Positions 8,043 through 15,095 of a DNA stretch of 16,070 nt are shown piece after piece. The stretch is from CAWJEL01 sp964647255. GTDB lineage: Bacteria; Chloroflexota; Anaerolineae; CG2-30-64-16. Position 1 is the first letter of the stretch, and each line of letters starts with the position of its first letter. The stretch is from assembly GCA_964647255.1 (NCBI GenBank), contig CAZYGI010000077.1:1-16070 (forward strand), read 5' to 3'. Below the pieces are notes generated by a model. The model saw nothing but the letters and a program-made list of their open reading frames with translations, was not told the DNA's origin and ran no database searches. The position numbers and the translations under genes were made by a program.

Positions 8043-8456
8043 CTACACGTTGATCAAACTTTCCAACCCCTTCTCGCGCAAGATCTCCGGGTATTTCTTG
8101 TACGCCGGGGTGATCACGGGCAGCAGTTTCATGATAGACGGGATCGGGCCTTTGGCTTTCATCGTGCCGCGGGTGAGGGCCGCCACCAGGTTCACCTTGC
8201 CAAGCCAGAACTGGTGCGCGGTGTCGGCCGACATCGTCATGTCCACCGTCGGCGTGCGGTCGCACGGGCCGCAGGTGAGGGTGATCGGATCCTGGCTGCC
8301 GTCCAGGGTGATTTCGCTGTCGGGGTCGCTGTACTTGAAGCGAATGACCAGGCCGGACTTACGGAACGCGGCGGCCACCGTCTCATTGGTCCGCAGATAT
8401 TCCAGGACGCTGCCGATGCAATCGTAGAGTTGTTCGGCATCTCGGAAGACTGGCAT
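8043..8456 (-). CDS. SCP2 sterol-binding-domain protein
   Basis: This 137-residue protein is essentially a single SCP2-like domain, a fold with a hydrophobic cavity that binds lipids, fatty acyl groups or sterol-like ligands. The supporting part is VDMTMSADTAHQFWLGKVNLVAALTRG, followed by TMKAKGPIPSIMKLLPV (about residues 70-120). That is the usual strand, helix and GxxKxxG-like segment of the family. No signal peptide or membrane segment is seen, so it is cytoplasmic. The ATG at 8456 follows a strong AAGGAG site 6 bases upstream. It lies between an alcohol dehydrogenase (27 bases upstream) and an aldehyde oxidoreductase (70 bases downstream). This suggests it presents or buffers a hydrophobic alcohol or aldehyde, but that role is inferred from position only. 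Confidence 0.85.
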   Translation of the reverse strand: MPVFRDAEQLYDCIGSVLEYLRTNETVAAAFRKSGLVIRFKYSDPDSEITLDGSQDPITLTCGPCDRTPTVDMTMSADTAHQFWLGKVNLVAALTRGTMKAKGPIPSIMKLLPVITPAYKKYPEILREKGLESLINV

Positions 8457-8483
8457 GTAATTCTCCTTGTCTATTTGTGAGTA

Positions 8484-9644
8484 TTAATACGCAAGTTCGT
8501 ACAGGGCGAGGACGTCCTCCTCGCCGGCCGGGTTCGGATTCGTCATCATCATGGCGTCGCCCTGCGAATCAGCGGCCAACTGCGCCAGGCCTTCACGGGG
8601 CACGCCCACCTCGGAGAGCCGGGCCGGCAGGCCGCAGTCGCGCGCCAGGCTGCGCACGGCCGCGATGCCCGCCAGGGCTGCGGCTTCGTCGTCCAGGCCG
8701 CGCGTCTCGATGCCGAGCGCGGCCGCCACCTCCGCCAGCCGCGGCGCGCAGGCCGGCAGGTTGTACTCCATGCCGTAGGGCAGCAGGATGCTGTTGGCGA
8801 CGCCGTGCGGGACGCCGTAACGGCCGCCGCACGGGTGTGCCATGGCGTGCACGATGCCCAGAAGCGCGTTGCTGAACGCGATCCCCGCCATGTTGCTCGC
8901 CAGCAGCATCGCGCCGCGCGCCTCCAGGTCGTCGCCGTGGCGCACGGCCTGGCGCAGGTTCGCCACGATCAGCTTGATGGCGCCGATGGCCAGCGCGTCG
9001 CTGAGCGGTTGAGTGCCGGTGGAGACATACGTCTCGATGGCGTGCGTCAGCGCATCCATCCCCGTCGCCGCGGTGAGGCCAGGCGGCAGGGAGAGGGTCA
9101 GCTCCGGGTCCAGGATCGCGACGTCCGGCATCATGAAGGGACTGTTGAACTCCAACTTGAGCCCCTGCGCCTCGTCCCGGATCACCGCCGCGATGGTCAC
9201 TTCGCTGCCGGTGCCGGCCGTGGTGGGGATGGCGATGAACGGCCCCAGCGGACGGGTGAGGAGGCCGGCGCCCTCGTAATCCAGTAGGCTGCCGCCCTCG
9301 GTCAGCAGTACATTCATCCCTTTGGCGGTGTCGAGCACGCTGCCGCCGCCCAAGGCGATCAGCAGGTCACAGCCGGCCGCGCGGGCCTGCGCCGCGCCCT
9401 GCTCCACGGTTTTTACTTCCGAGTTGGGCGGCACATCGTCGAAGATGCCGACCAGAGCCGCGCCGGAGCCGGCGAGACCGTCCGCAACGCGCTGCGCCAG
9501 GCCGACCCGGCGTAGCACTTTGTCGGTGACGATAAAGGCGCGCGTGCCGCCGAGCTTGTTCGCCTCGAAGCCAACCTCACGCACGCTGCCTGGGCCGTAG
9601 AGGATGCGCGGCCGGACCTGGAACTCAAAAAGTTGGGGAAGCAC
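8484..9644 (-). CDS. Iron-containing (group III) alcohol dehydrogenase
   Basis: It is predicted to interconvert an alcohol and an aldehyde with NAD(P). With the chosen start it is 386 residues, the family norm. GGGSVLDTAK (about 99-108) is the nucleotide-binding loop and PTTAGTGSE (about 140-148) the family signature. Metal ligands are all present: Asp197 and His201 in GMDALTHAIE, His266 in GIVHAMAH and His280 in VPHG, spaced as in FucO. The start is GTG at 9644, giving MLPQLFEFQVRPRI, because an AAGGAG site lies at 9655-9660. An upstream in-frame GTG at 9704 lacks a ribosome binding site and adds a 20-residue unconserved leader. It lies between an MFS gene (68 bases upstream) and SCP2. Fe, Zn or another metal is possible. 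The substrate is unknown. Confidence 0.93.
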   Translation of the reverse strand: MLPQLFEFQVRPRILYGPGSVREVGFEANKLGGTRAFIVTDKVLRRVGLAQRVADGLAGSGAALVGIFDDVPPNSEVKTVEQGAAQARAAGCDLLIALGGGSVLDTAKGMNVLLTEGGSLLDYEGAGLLTRPLGPFIAIPTTAGTGSEVTIAAVIRDEAQGLKLEFNSPFMMPDVAILDPELTLSLPPGLTAATGMDALTHAIETYVSTGTQPLSDALAIGAIKLIVANLRQAVRHGDDLEARGAMLLASNMAGIAFSNALLGIVHAMAHPCGGRYGVPHGVANSILLPYGMEYNLPACAPRLAEVAAALGIETRGLDDEAAALAGIAAVRSLARDCGLPARLSEVGVPREGLAQLAADSQGDAMMMTNPNPAGEEDVLALYELAY

Positions 9645-9712
9645 TATGGATGTTCTCCTTCCGTCTGGATGATCGTGGAATGGGGATTCGATCCCCTGGC
9701 CCACTCAGGTTG

Positions 9713-11053
9713 TTAAGCCGCCGCGGCTGGCGCTTGCTCGTAATCGGGCAGCACGGTTTCCGCGTTGCGGATCGCCGGGAAAAGGTAGGCTACGACGGGC
9801 ACCAGCAGGCCAAGCAAGCCGCAAAATACCATCAGCAGGCCCATGCCCGCGCCCGGCCCGGTCCCCACCAGCCAGCCGAAGAGGCCCGCCAGGCCGCCCT
9901 GGCCGCGCATGGCCGGTTCCAGCACGAAATCGGCCAGCGTGCCCGCGATGATCGGCGAGATGGGGTTGGTGAACCACGCAATCAGCCGCCGCGCAGAGAA
10001 GACGCGGCCCTGCACGTCGGGCGCGACCTTGGCCTGCCAGATCGCCTGGTTCGACGTGTTGACCAGTGGACCGAACAGCGAGGTCAGGAACATCGCCGGT
10101 AGCCAGACAGGCAGCCCGTGGCCGATGCCCAGCAGCGCAAACGGCACCAGGCAGAGGATCCAGCCCAGGAGCACGCCGTACACGCGGCGCTTGAAACCGC
10201 CCCAGGCGCTCATCGCGATCCCGCCGGTCACCCCGCCGATCGCGCCGGCCGATTCCACCATCCCGAAGATCACACTGTTGCTGCCGGTGCGGGCCAACAC
10301 CATCGGCGCCAGCACGGTGAAGCCGATGCCCGAAAAAAGATTCCCGAAGAAGAAGATCAACTGCAGGCCCAACAGGCTGGGCCGGCTGAAGATGTAGCGA
10401 AAGCCATAGGCCGCCTCGTGCCACAGGCTGCCGCGGCTCGCCTCCCCCTCCGCAGTGCGCGTCGGCGGAGGCACGTAGACGAGCAGCAGCGCCCCGATGG
10501 CGAAGAAAAAGGTCAGCACATCAATCGTCAGGATGCCGGTCAGCTTGATGAGCGGCAGCAGCGCGCCGGCCAGCATCGGGGCCAGCACTCCCGGCCCGGC
10601 CTCCATCAGCGACATCAGGCCGTTGGCCCGGCCGTACTGCTCTTTCGGCACCATCGTGCTGATCGCCGCGGAGTAAGCCGGCCATTGGAAGGTGTTGCCG
10701 ATCCCGTTCAGCGCAGCCGCGATATAGAGGTGCCAGAACGCCAGCCGGCCGAGGGCCAGCAGGATGAAGATGCTGCCGGTGGCGATGACCGCGGCCAGGT
10801 CGCTGACCATCATCATCAGCTTGCGGTTGTAGCGGTCCACCATCACGCCGGCAATGGGCGACAGCAGCAGGAACGGGGTGATGAAGGCCACCTGCATCAG
10901 CCCCATCGCCGTCGCGCTGCCCGTCTGCTGGTACATCCAGATCGTGAGGCCGAACTGGCTCATGCTGCTGGCCAGCACAGAGACGATCTGGCCCAGCCAG
11001 ACCACGATAAATGCCCGCATGCCGGTGGGCCGGGTGGTGCTAACAGGGGACAT
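9713..11053 (-). CDS. MFS transporter (MFS_3/EntS-like)
   Basis: This is a 12-segment major facilitator of about 446 residues. The N-terminal FIVVWLGQIVSVLASSMSQFGLTIWMYQQTGSA segment is characteristic of the MFS_3 branch, which includes the enterobactin exporter EntS and macrolide exporters. Motif A appears as AGVMVDRYNRKLMMM in the TM2-3 loop. Export is more likely than import for this branch, but the substrate is unknown. The start is ATG at 11053, with GTG at 11056 an equal alternative. The GGAGGAG ribosome binding site at 11066-11072 excludes the longer TTG-started frame that would begin inside it. It is the first gene of the minus-strand operon and is driven by the promoter at 11099-11127. 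Confidence 0.9.
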   Translation of the reverse strand: MSPVSTTRPTGMRAFIVVWLGQIVSVLASSMSQFGLTIWMYQQTGSATAMGLMQVAFITPFLLLSPIAGVMVDRYNRKLMMMVSDLAAVIATGSIFILLALGRLAFWHLYIAAALNGIGNTFQWPAYSAAISTMVPKEQYGRANGLMSLMEAGPGVLAPMLAGALLPLIKLTGILTIDVLTFFFAIGALLLVYVPPPTRTAEGEASRGSLWHEAAYGFRYIFSRPSLLGLQLIFFFGNLFSGIGFTVLAPMVLARTGSNSVIFGMVESAGAIGGVTGGIAMSAWGGFKRRVYGVLLGWILCLVPFALLGIGHGLPVWLPAMFLTSLFGPLVNTSNQAIWQAKVAPDVQGRVFSARRLIAWFTNPISPIIAGTLADFVLEPAMRGQGGLAGLFGWLVGTGPGAGMGLLMVFCGLLGLLVPVVAYLFPAIRNAETVLPDYEQAPAAAA

Positions 11054-11098
11054 CACGCGGGTCAGCTCCTCCAAAAAAGCTCAACGATCGCCTCGCCA

Positions 11099-11127
11099 AG
11101 TGTACAGCGCACACTATGAAACGTCAA
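11099..11127 (-). promoter_or_regulatory. Sigma70-type promoter for the MFS-ADH-SCP2-AOR operon
   Basis: On the minus strand TTGACG (11122-11127) and TACACT (11099-11104) are separated by exactly 17 bases. An imperfect palindrome, AGTGT-N7-ACACT (11099-11115), overlaps the -10 box and could be an operator. About 45 bases separate the -10 box from the first start codon. Confidence 0.6.
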
Positions 11128-11135
11128 ACCGGTTT
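11126..11135. promoter_or_regulatory. Palindrome AAACCGGTTT, candidate operator
   Basis: This perfect 10-base palindrome overlaps the edge of the minus-strand -35 box and lies 14 bases upstream of the plus-strand -35 box. It is placed to affect both divergent promoters. A further CCGGT follows at 11136-11140. No cognate regulator gene is visible in the window. Confidence 0.4.
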
Positions 11136-11148
11136 CCGGTGATTGGAC

Positions 11149-11176
11149 TTGACATATCTATTCAAATACATACAAT
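11149..11176 (+). promoter_or_regulatory. Sigma70-type promoter for the MetH-activation-like gene
   Basis: TTGACA (11149-11154), a perfect -35 consensus, is followed after 16 bases by TACAAT (11171-11176). Transcription should start near 11183, leaving a leader of about 105 bases before the ATG at 11288. The leader has GTGC-rich inverted segments around 11235-11250 but no cobalamin riboswitch core that can be recognised. Confidence 0.7.
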
Positions 11177-11287
11177 CGGAGCGCAGCACGCTTCAGGTTT
11201 TGTCTGCTTGCGTCTGAGGCTGCGAAGCCCGGAACTGTGCTGTGCACGGTGTTTATCCCGAATCTCCATCAGAAGCGAGGGAGCCTC

Positions 11288-11977
11288 ATGCAGATCATGC
11301 GTGATTGGCAGCTGACGTTTGACCAGGCGCAGTTCATGCAGGAGTCCGGTCAGGCGTTCGGACGTATTCTCCGCCGGCCCGGCATGGTGGAAACCTTCGA
11401 TGCGACTTTCCGCGAGATCGCGGAATTGATTGAGCCGGCTGTGGCCTGGGATCGCTTCCCCGTGCGGGAAATGCGCCACGAGACGGTGATCCTCGAGGAT
11501 GGCCGGCACATCGGCAACGGCCCGGTGACCACGGTGATGGGAGGCGCCGCGCATCTGGTGATCGGGGTATGCACGGTTGGACCGGCTGTCAGCGACCGCG
11601 TCCATGAACACAAAGAGAGCGGCGAGGTTGTGCGCAGCCTGCTGTTGGATCAACTGGGCACGCTGGCTGTTGGACAGTTGAGCCAACAGTTCTACGAGTG
11701 GCTTAAGACCGATACCACAAGCCAGGGCCAATATATCAGCACCTATCTGTCGCCCGGCGAATCGGAGTGGTCCATTCGGGATCAGGAGACTATTTTCGGC
11801 CTGCTGGATGCGGCGGCCATCGGCGTCTCATTGACGGAGACCCTGCTCATGAAACCGATCAAGTCGCTTTCGTTGATGGCTGGCGTCGGGCATCAACCCA
11901 TGGGCGTGCCCGGCGCCAGCCACTGCGATTATTGCACCATGGGCGACCGCTGTCCGTTCCACGGCAAGCATTTTTAG
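11288..11977 (+). CDS. MetH activation-domain-like protein (corrinoid-associated)
   Basis: This 229-residue protein resembles stand-alone versions of the vitamin B12-dependent methionine synthase activation domain found near corrinoid methyltransferases in anaerobes. Visible family features are LVIGVCTVGPAVSDRV (about 91-105), LLLDQLGTLAVGQLSQQ, SPGESEW (155-161), then IGVSLTETLLMKPIKSLSL (about 179-197). The C-terminus has Cys213, Cys216 and Cys222 in CDYCTMGDRC, a possible metal or Fe-S site. In MetH this domain binds S-adenosylmethionine during reductive methylation of cobalamin. Whether this protein does so is unproven, because the Gly-Tyr of the MetH signature is Gly-Glu here. The start ATG 11288 has GAGGGAG just upstream; the longer frame from 11237 lacks a good site. 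It has its own promoter and converges on the RACE gene with 11 bases between stops. Confidence 0.8.
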   Translation: MQIMRDWQLTFDQAQFMQESGQAFGRILRRPGMVETFDATFREIAELIEPAVAWDRFPVREMRHETVILEDGRHIGNGPVTTVMGGAAHLVIGVCTVGPAVSDRVHEHKESGEVVRSLLLDQLGTLAVGQLSQQFYEWLKTDTTSQGQYISTYLSPGESEWSIRDQETIFGLLDAAAIGVSLTETLLMKPIKSLSLMAGVGHQPMGVPGASHCDYCTMGDRCPFHGKHF

Positions 11978-11988
11978 GTCTGCCTGGT

Positions 11989-13788
11989 TTATAAATACAT
12001 CGCCTCCGCGAAATTCCGCATGAACTTGGGCGTGCGCGCCAGCTCCAGGTAGCGCACCCGGTCGGCGAGGGCCTGCGCCCCCTGGCGTTGCGCCTGCGAG
12101 ATCAGCGCCAGCCGCGCGCCGGTGCCCGCGGCGTTGCCCACCTGCACGACGCGTTCTCGGGGCAGTACGGGCAGCAGCCCGATGGTCATCGCGCTGCCGA
12201 TGTCAATGTAGGTGCCGAATGCGCCCGCGATGATCACCCGGTCCAGGTCGGCCGGACTGATGCCCGCATCTTGCAGCAGCGCCTCGATGCCGGTGCGGAT
12301 GGCCCCCTTCGCCAGTTGCAGCTCCCGGATGTCGTGCTGCGTCACGGTGATCGCACGGCCGTTCCCCGACTCTCGTTCGCTCGCCAGCACGAACTCCGCA
12401 TCGCCGTTGGCCTTCCGGACGCCGGCGCCTTCCAGCCGTCCCTTGCCGTCGAGCAAGCCCGCCAGCCGCAGCTGCGCCACCGCATCCAGGATCCCCGATC
12501 CGCACAGCCCCACCGGCGGCTCGTCGTTGATGGTCTTGTATTCGACCTGGTCTTTGACGATGAGCACCCGCTCAATGGCGCCCGGTGCGGCGCGCATCCC
12601 GAAGGTGATGTGCGCGCCCTCGAACGCCGGCCCGGACGCACACGACAGGCTGGTCATCCGGCCGCGGTGCGCCAGGCACATTTCGGTGTTGGTGCCGATG
12701 TCAATCGCGAGGACCGTGTCGGCCACGTCAGCCACCTCGGTCGCCAGCAGCATCGCCACATGATCCGCGCCCACATAGCCGGCGATGTTGGGCAGCAAAT
12801 GCACGTACGCGCCGGGCGCGATCCGCAGGCCGATCTCGCGCGCCTTGACATCCACCGCGGCGCGCAGCGCGGGCACGTAAGGGGCCGAAACCAGTTGCGC
12901 CACCGGCAGCCGCAGAAGCAGGTGGTGGATGGCGGTGTTGCCCACGACGACGGCGTCCACGATATCGGTCGGTCGGGCGCCTACCTCCGCGCACGCGTCC
13001 GCGGCCAGCCCGCTGAGCCCATCGGCCAGCAGGGCCGCCATGCGCGCCGCCTCGTCCGGCCCCTTTCGGGCGACCATCAGCCGGGCAATGATGTCCTCGC
13101 CATACGCGATCTGCAGGTTCATGGCCCCGCGCGCGGCCAGCGTGTGGCCGGTGGTCAGATCAACCAGGTACGCGGCGATCTTGGTCGTGCCGATGTCCGC
13201 CGCGAGGCCAAGCTGCGGCGCCTCGATCGCGGTGACGTGGATGATTTCGTCTCCGCGCACCGCGACGCGCGCGCACCAGTCCAGCCGGCGTAACTCGGCC
13301 GTCGCCAGGCGGGCGACTTCCAGGTCGGGCAGCCGCGCGGCGACGCCGGTCGCCGCGGCTACTGCCTGGCACAGCCGCGCGTCGTCCCCGCGCAGATCCT
13401 CCAGCGTGGGCCGGTCGAGCGCAACAAGGCAGCTTGTCACCGTTGGCTCGACCGTGACCGGCACCTCCAGTCCCTCCACCTGGGTGCGCTGGAGCGCAGT
13501 GAGCGATTCGGGCGGCACGTGGACGCGGCAGTCGCTCAGCGGTTTGGCCAGACAGGCCAAACGGTAGCCCTGGGCCAGCTCCTCGAGCGTGAGCTCCGCC
13601 TCTTCGTTCAGCGTGACGGGCGTCAGTTTCCCGGCTACAAGCTGCACCCGGCAGCGGCCGCATGAGCCGCTGCCGCCGCAGATGCTCGCCAGGTCGACGC
13701 CCAGGCTGCGCGCTGCGTCGAGCAGAGTGTCGCCGTCGGGACAAAGGCCGCGGCGGCCGACCGGTTGGAAGTCAATGGTATAAGGCAT
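11989..13788 (-). CDS. RACE: ATP-dependent reductive activator of corrinoid enzymes (RACo-like)
   Basis: It is predicted to return oxidised Co(II) corrinoid proteins to Co(I), driven by ATP hydrolysis and electrons from a low-potential donor. The protein has 599 residues. The N-terminal plant-type [2Fe-2S] ferredoxin domain has Cys37, Cys43, Cys46 and Cys79. A linker and middle domain follow. The ASKHA ATPase core and C-terminal DUF4445-type domain show GLAADIGTTK (about 194-203), VVVGNTAIHH (about 280), AIDIGTNTEMC (about 360), GLCGSGILDAVAQL and IAGAFGTYIDIGSA (about 518-531). This matches the RACo/RACE architecture rather than RamA, which has a C-terminal 2x[4Fe-4S] domain. ATG 13788 lies 2 bases after the MFS stop. 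A GTG at 13794 overlapping that stop (GTGA) is possible and has an AAGG site. It is translationally coupled to the upstream MFS gene and belongs with the UroD-family gene. Confidence 0.93.
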   Translation of the reverse strand: MPYTIDFQPVGRRGLCPDGDTLLDAARSLGVDLASICGGSGSCGRCRVQLVAGKLTPVTLNEEAELTLEELAQGYRLACLAKPLSDCRVHVPPESLTALQRTQVEGLEVPVTVEPTVTSCLVALDRPTLEDLRGDDARLCQAVAAATGVAARLPDLEVARLATAELRRLDWCARVAVRGDEIIHVTAIEAPQLGLAADIGTTKIAAYLVDLTTGHTLAARGAMNLQIAYGEDIIARLMVARKGPDEAARMAALLADGLSGLAADACAEVGARPTDIVDAVVVGNTAIHHLLLRLPVAQLVSAPYVPALRAAVDVKAREIGLRIAPGAYVHLLPNIAGYVGADHVAMLLATEVADVADTVLAIDIGTNTEMCLAHRGRMTSLSCASGPAFEGAHITFGMRAAPGAIERVLIVKDQVEYKTINDEPPVGLCGSGILDAVAQLRLAGLLDGKGRLEGAGVRKANGDAEFVLASERESGNGRAITVTQHDIRELQLAKGAIRTGIEALLQDAGISPADLDRVIIAGAFGTYIDIGSAMTIGLLPVLPRERVVQVGNAAGTGARLALISQAQRQGAQALADRVRYLELARTPKFMRNFAEAMYL

Positions 13789-13790
13789 CC

Positions 13791-15008
13791 TCACCGCACC
13801 TTCGCCAGCCACCCCGCCAGCAATCCCAGTGCTGCCATCACGGCCAGGCTGACGAACGCTGCCGGCCAGCCGACGGACTGGGCCAGTGTACCAAAGATCA
13901 CTGGGCCCAGCAACATGCCCGCGTTCTGGCCGACCATGATCACCGCCATGGCCGCGCCGCCCTGCCGGGGATCGCCCACGGCCTCCACCGCACCGGCGAA
14001 GATATTCGTCGGGATCACGCCCAGCACCAGGCCGGTAAGGATCACCACGGCGATCACCCCGGCCAGGCTGACGAAGCCGGTCAACGGCAGCAAAATGATC
14101 GCGGCCGCGAAGCCGGCGAGATACGGTTTCTTGCGCGATCCGATCCGGTCGGAGAGCACACCGCCGGCCGGGGCTGAGAAGATGGTGATCAGGCTGGTGA
14201 TGCTGGCGATCCAGGCGGCCGGGCCCAGCGCCAGGCCGTGTTGCGCGGACAGGAACGTGGGCAGGTAGGTGTTCATGCCGATCGCCGCTGCGTTGAACGC
14301 CGCGAAGGCCGCGGAGAGCAGCCAGAGGTTCCGGTTGCGCAAGACTGAGGCGGGCCTCACCCCCGGCTCCTCTCGCAAGCTGCGGTTGGGGAGAGGGGAG
14401 GGCGCCGTTGGCGCCGTTCTGACGAAGGCCAGATACAGCGCTGTGGCGGCCAGCGCATACCCTGCGCCGAGCCACCAGACCGATCGCCAACTGGACCCAC
14501 CCACCAGGGCGGGCGCGGCAAACAGCATCGCCACAGTGCCGACCGGCACCCAGGCCGACCAGACCCCCATCGCCGTGCCGCGCTTCTCAGTGGGAAACCA
14601 TTGGCCGATGATTGCGGGCGCCAGCACAGCCATGAAGCTCGTGCCGACCCCTTCGATCACGCGGCTGAGCAGCAGCCCGGTCATGCTCTGGCTGAGTGCA
14701 CCGAGCACTGCGCCCAGCAGGATAGAGCCGCCGGCCAGGAGCCCAGTGGCCCGGAAGCCGGCCCGCTGGAAGATCAGCCCGGCCGGCAGCGCCAGGATCA
14801 AGCCAGTGATGGCGTAGACCGACATCAGCAGGCCCGCACCGCTGACGGAGATGCCCAGCGCGTCCAGCAGTACGGGCATGATAGGCGGCACCTTGAACTG
14901 GTTGAGCGGCGCCGCGATGGAGAAGAGCAGCAGCACGGCCAGGATCAGCCAGGCGGTGCGCGCGGCAGTTTTGGATTGGGCAGCGGCGCGAGTGGCGTCT
15001 GTCTGCAT
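13791..15008 (-). CDS. MFS transporter, repeat-derived segment in central loop
   Basis: This is a 12-segment major facilitator of 405 residues, of the type used for small anions or organic solutes. Motif A appears twice, as GLIFQRAGFRATG after TM2 and GGVLSDRIGSRKKP after TM8. The ATG at 15008 follows an AGGAG site 6 bases upstream. The central cytoplasmic loop (about residues 200-222) contains a Pro/Arg-rich segment encoded by DNA that looks like a dispersed intergenic repeat (14355-14418). The frame stays open through it. It lies between the UroD-family methyltransferase gene and the RACE gene, so it may import the methylated substrate or export the product. The branch is different from the MFS at 9713. 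Confidence 0.9.
   Translation of the reverse strand: MQTDATRAAAQSKTAARTAWLILAVLLLFSIAAPLNQFKVPPIMPVLLDALGISVSGAGLLMSVYAITGLILALPAGLIFQRAGFRATGLLAGGSILLGAVLGALSQSMTGLLLSRVIEGVGTSFMAVLAPAIIGQWFPTEKRGTAMGVWSAWVPVGTVAMLFAAPALVGGSSWRSVWWLGAGYALAATALYLAFVRTAPTAPSPLPNRSLREEPGVRPASVLRNRNLWLLSAAFAAFNAAAIGMNTYLPTFLSAQHGLALGPAAWIASITSLITIFSAPAGGVLSDRIGSRKKPYLAGFAAAIILLPLTGFVSLAGVIAVVILTGLVLGVIPTNIFAGAVEAVGDPRQGGAAMAVIMVGQNAGMLLGPVIFGTLAQSVGWPAAFVSLAVMAALGLLAGWLAKVR
14355..14418. repeat. REP-like element embedded in the MFS coding sequence
   Basis: CCTCACCCCCGGCTCCTCTC and GGGGAGAGGGGAG flank a short centre. This is the layout of common bacterial intergenic repeats with CCTCACCCCC and GAGAGGGG arms. It is followed by a perfect 9-base tandem duplication of GGCGCCGTT (14401-14418). 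The segment is read in frame as part of the central loop. Confidence 0.55.
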
Positions 15009-15033
15009 CGAGTCTCCTGGACTTGAAATGAAG

Positions 15034-15066
15034 GGACCTTTAGGGTCTGCAAGACCCTAAAGGTCC
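15034..15066. repeat. Perfect 15-bp hairpin between UroD-family and MFS genes
   Basis: GGACCTTTAGGGTCT (15034-15048) and AGACCCTAAAGGTCC (15052-15066) are exact inverted complements around the 3-base loop GCA. It lies between the UroD-family stop (15096) and the MFS start (15008) on the minus strand. There is no T-tract on either side, so intrinsic termination is doubtful. A REP-type mobile repeat or an intercistronic processing/attenuation hairpin fits better. Confidence 0.85.
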
Positions 15067-15095
15067 GGCCGAATGCAATGCGCCTGATCTACGGC

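Noticed and set aside
9682..9696. GGGGAT-TCG-ATCCCC, resembling a tRNA T-arm
   Set aside because: Only a 6-base hairpin with a TTCGA-like loop. No D-arm, anticodon arm or acceptor stem can be built from the flanks, which are coding on one or both sides.
9645..9704. Longer ADH start at GTG 9704
   Set aside because: There is no ribosome binding site, and the added residues precede the family's normal N-terminus. The GTG at 9644 has AAGGAG upstream.
11177..11287. Possible cobalamin riboswitch in the leader of the MetH-activation-like gene
   Set aside because: The leader is only about 105 bases and no B12-box-like conserved core could be recognised by eye.
13789..14490. N-terminal extension of the RACE frame across the MFS gene
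   Set aside because: The 2Fe-2S domain starts naturally at MPYTIDF. The extension is an out-of-frame reading of the MFS gene, whose own frame gives clear transmembrane segments.
8002..15066. Intergenic hairpins as intrinsic terminators
   Set aside because: Neither the 8002-8035 nor the 15034-15066 hairpin is followed by a T-tract on the transcribed strand.
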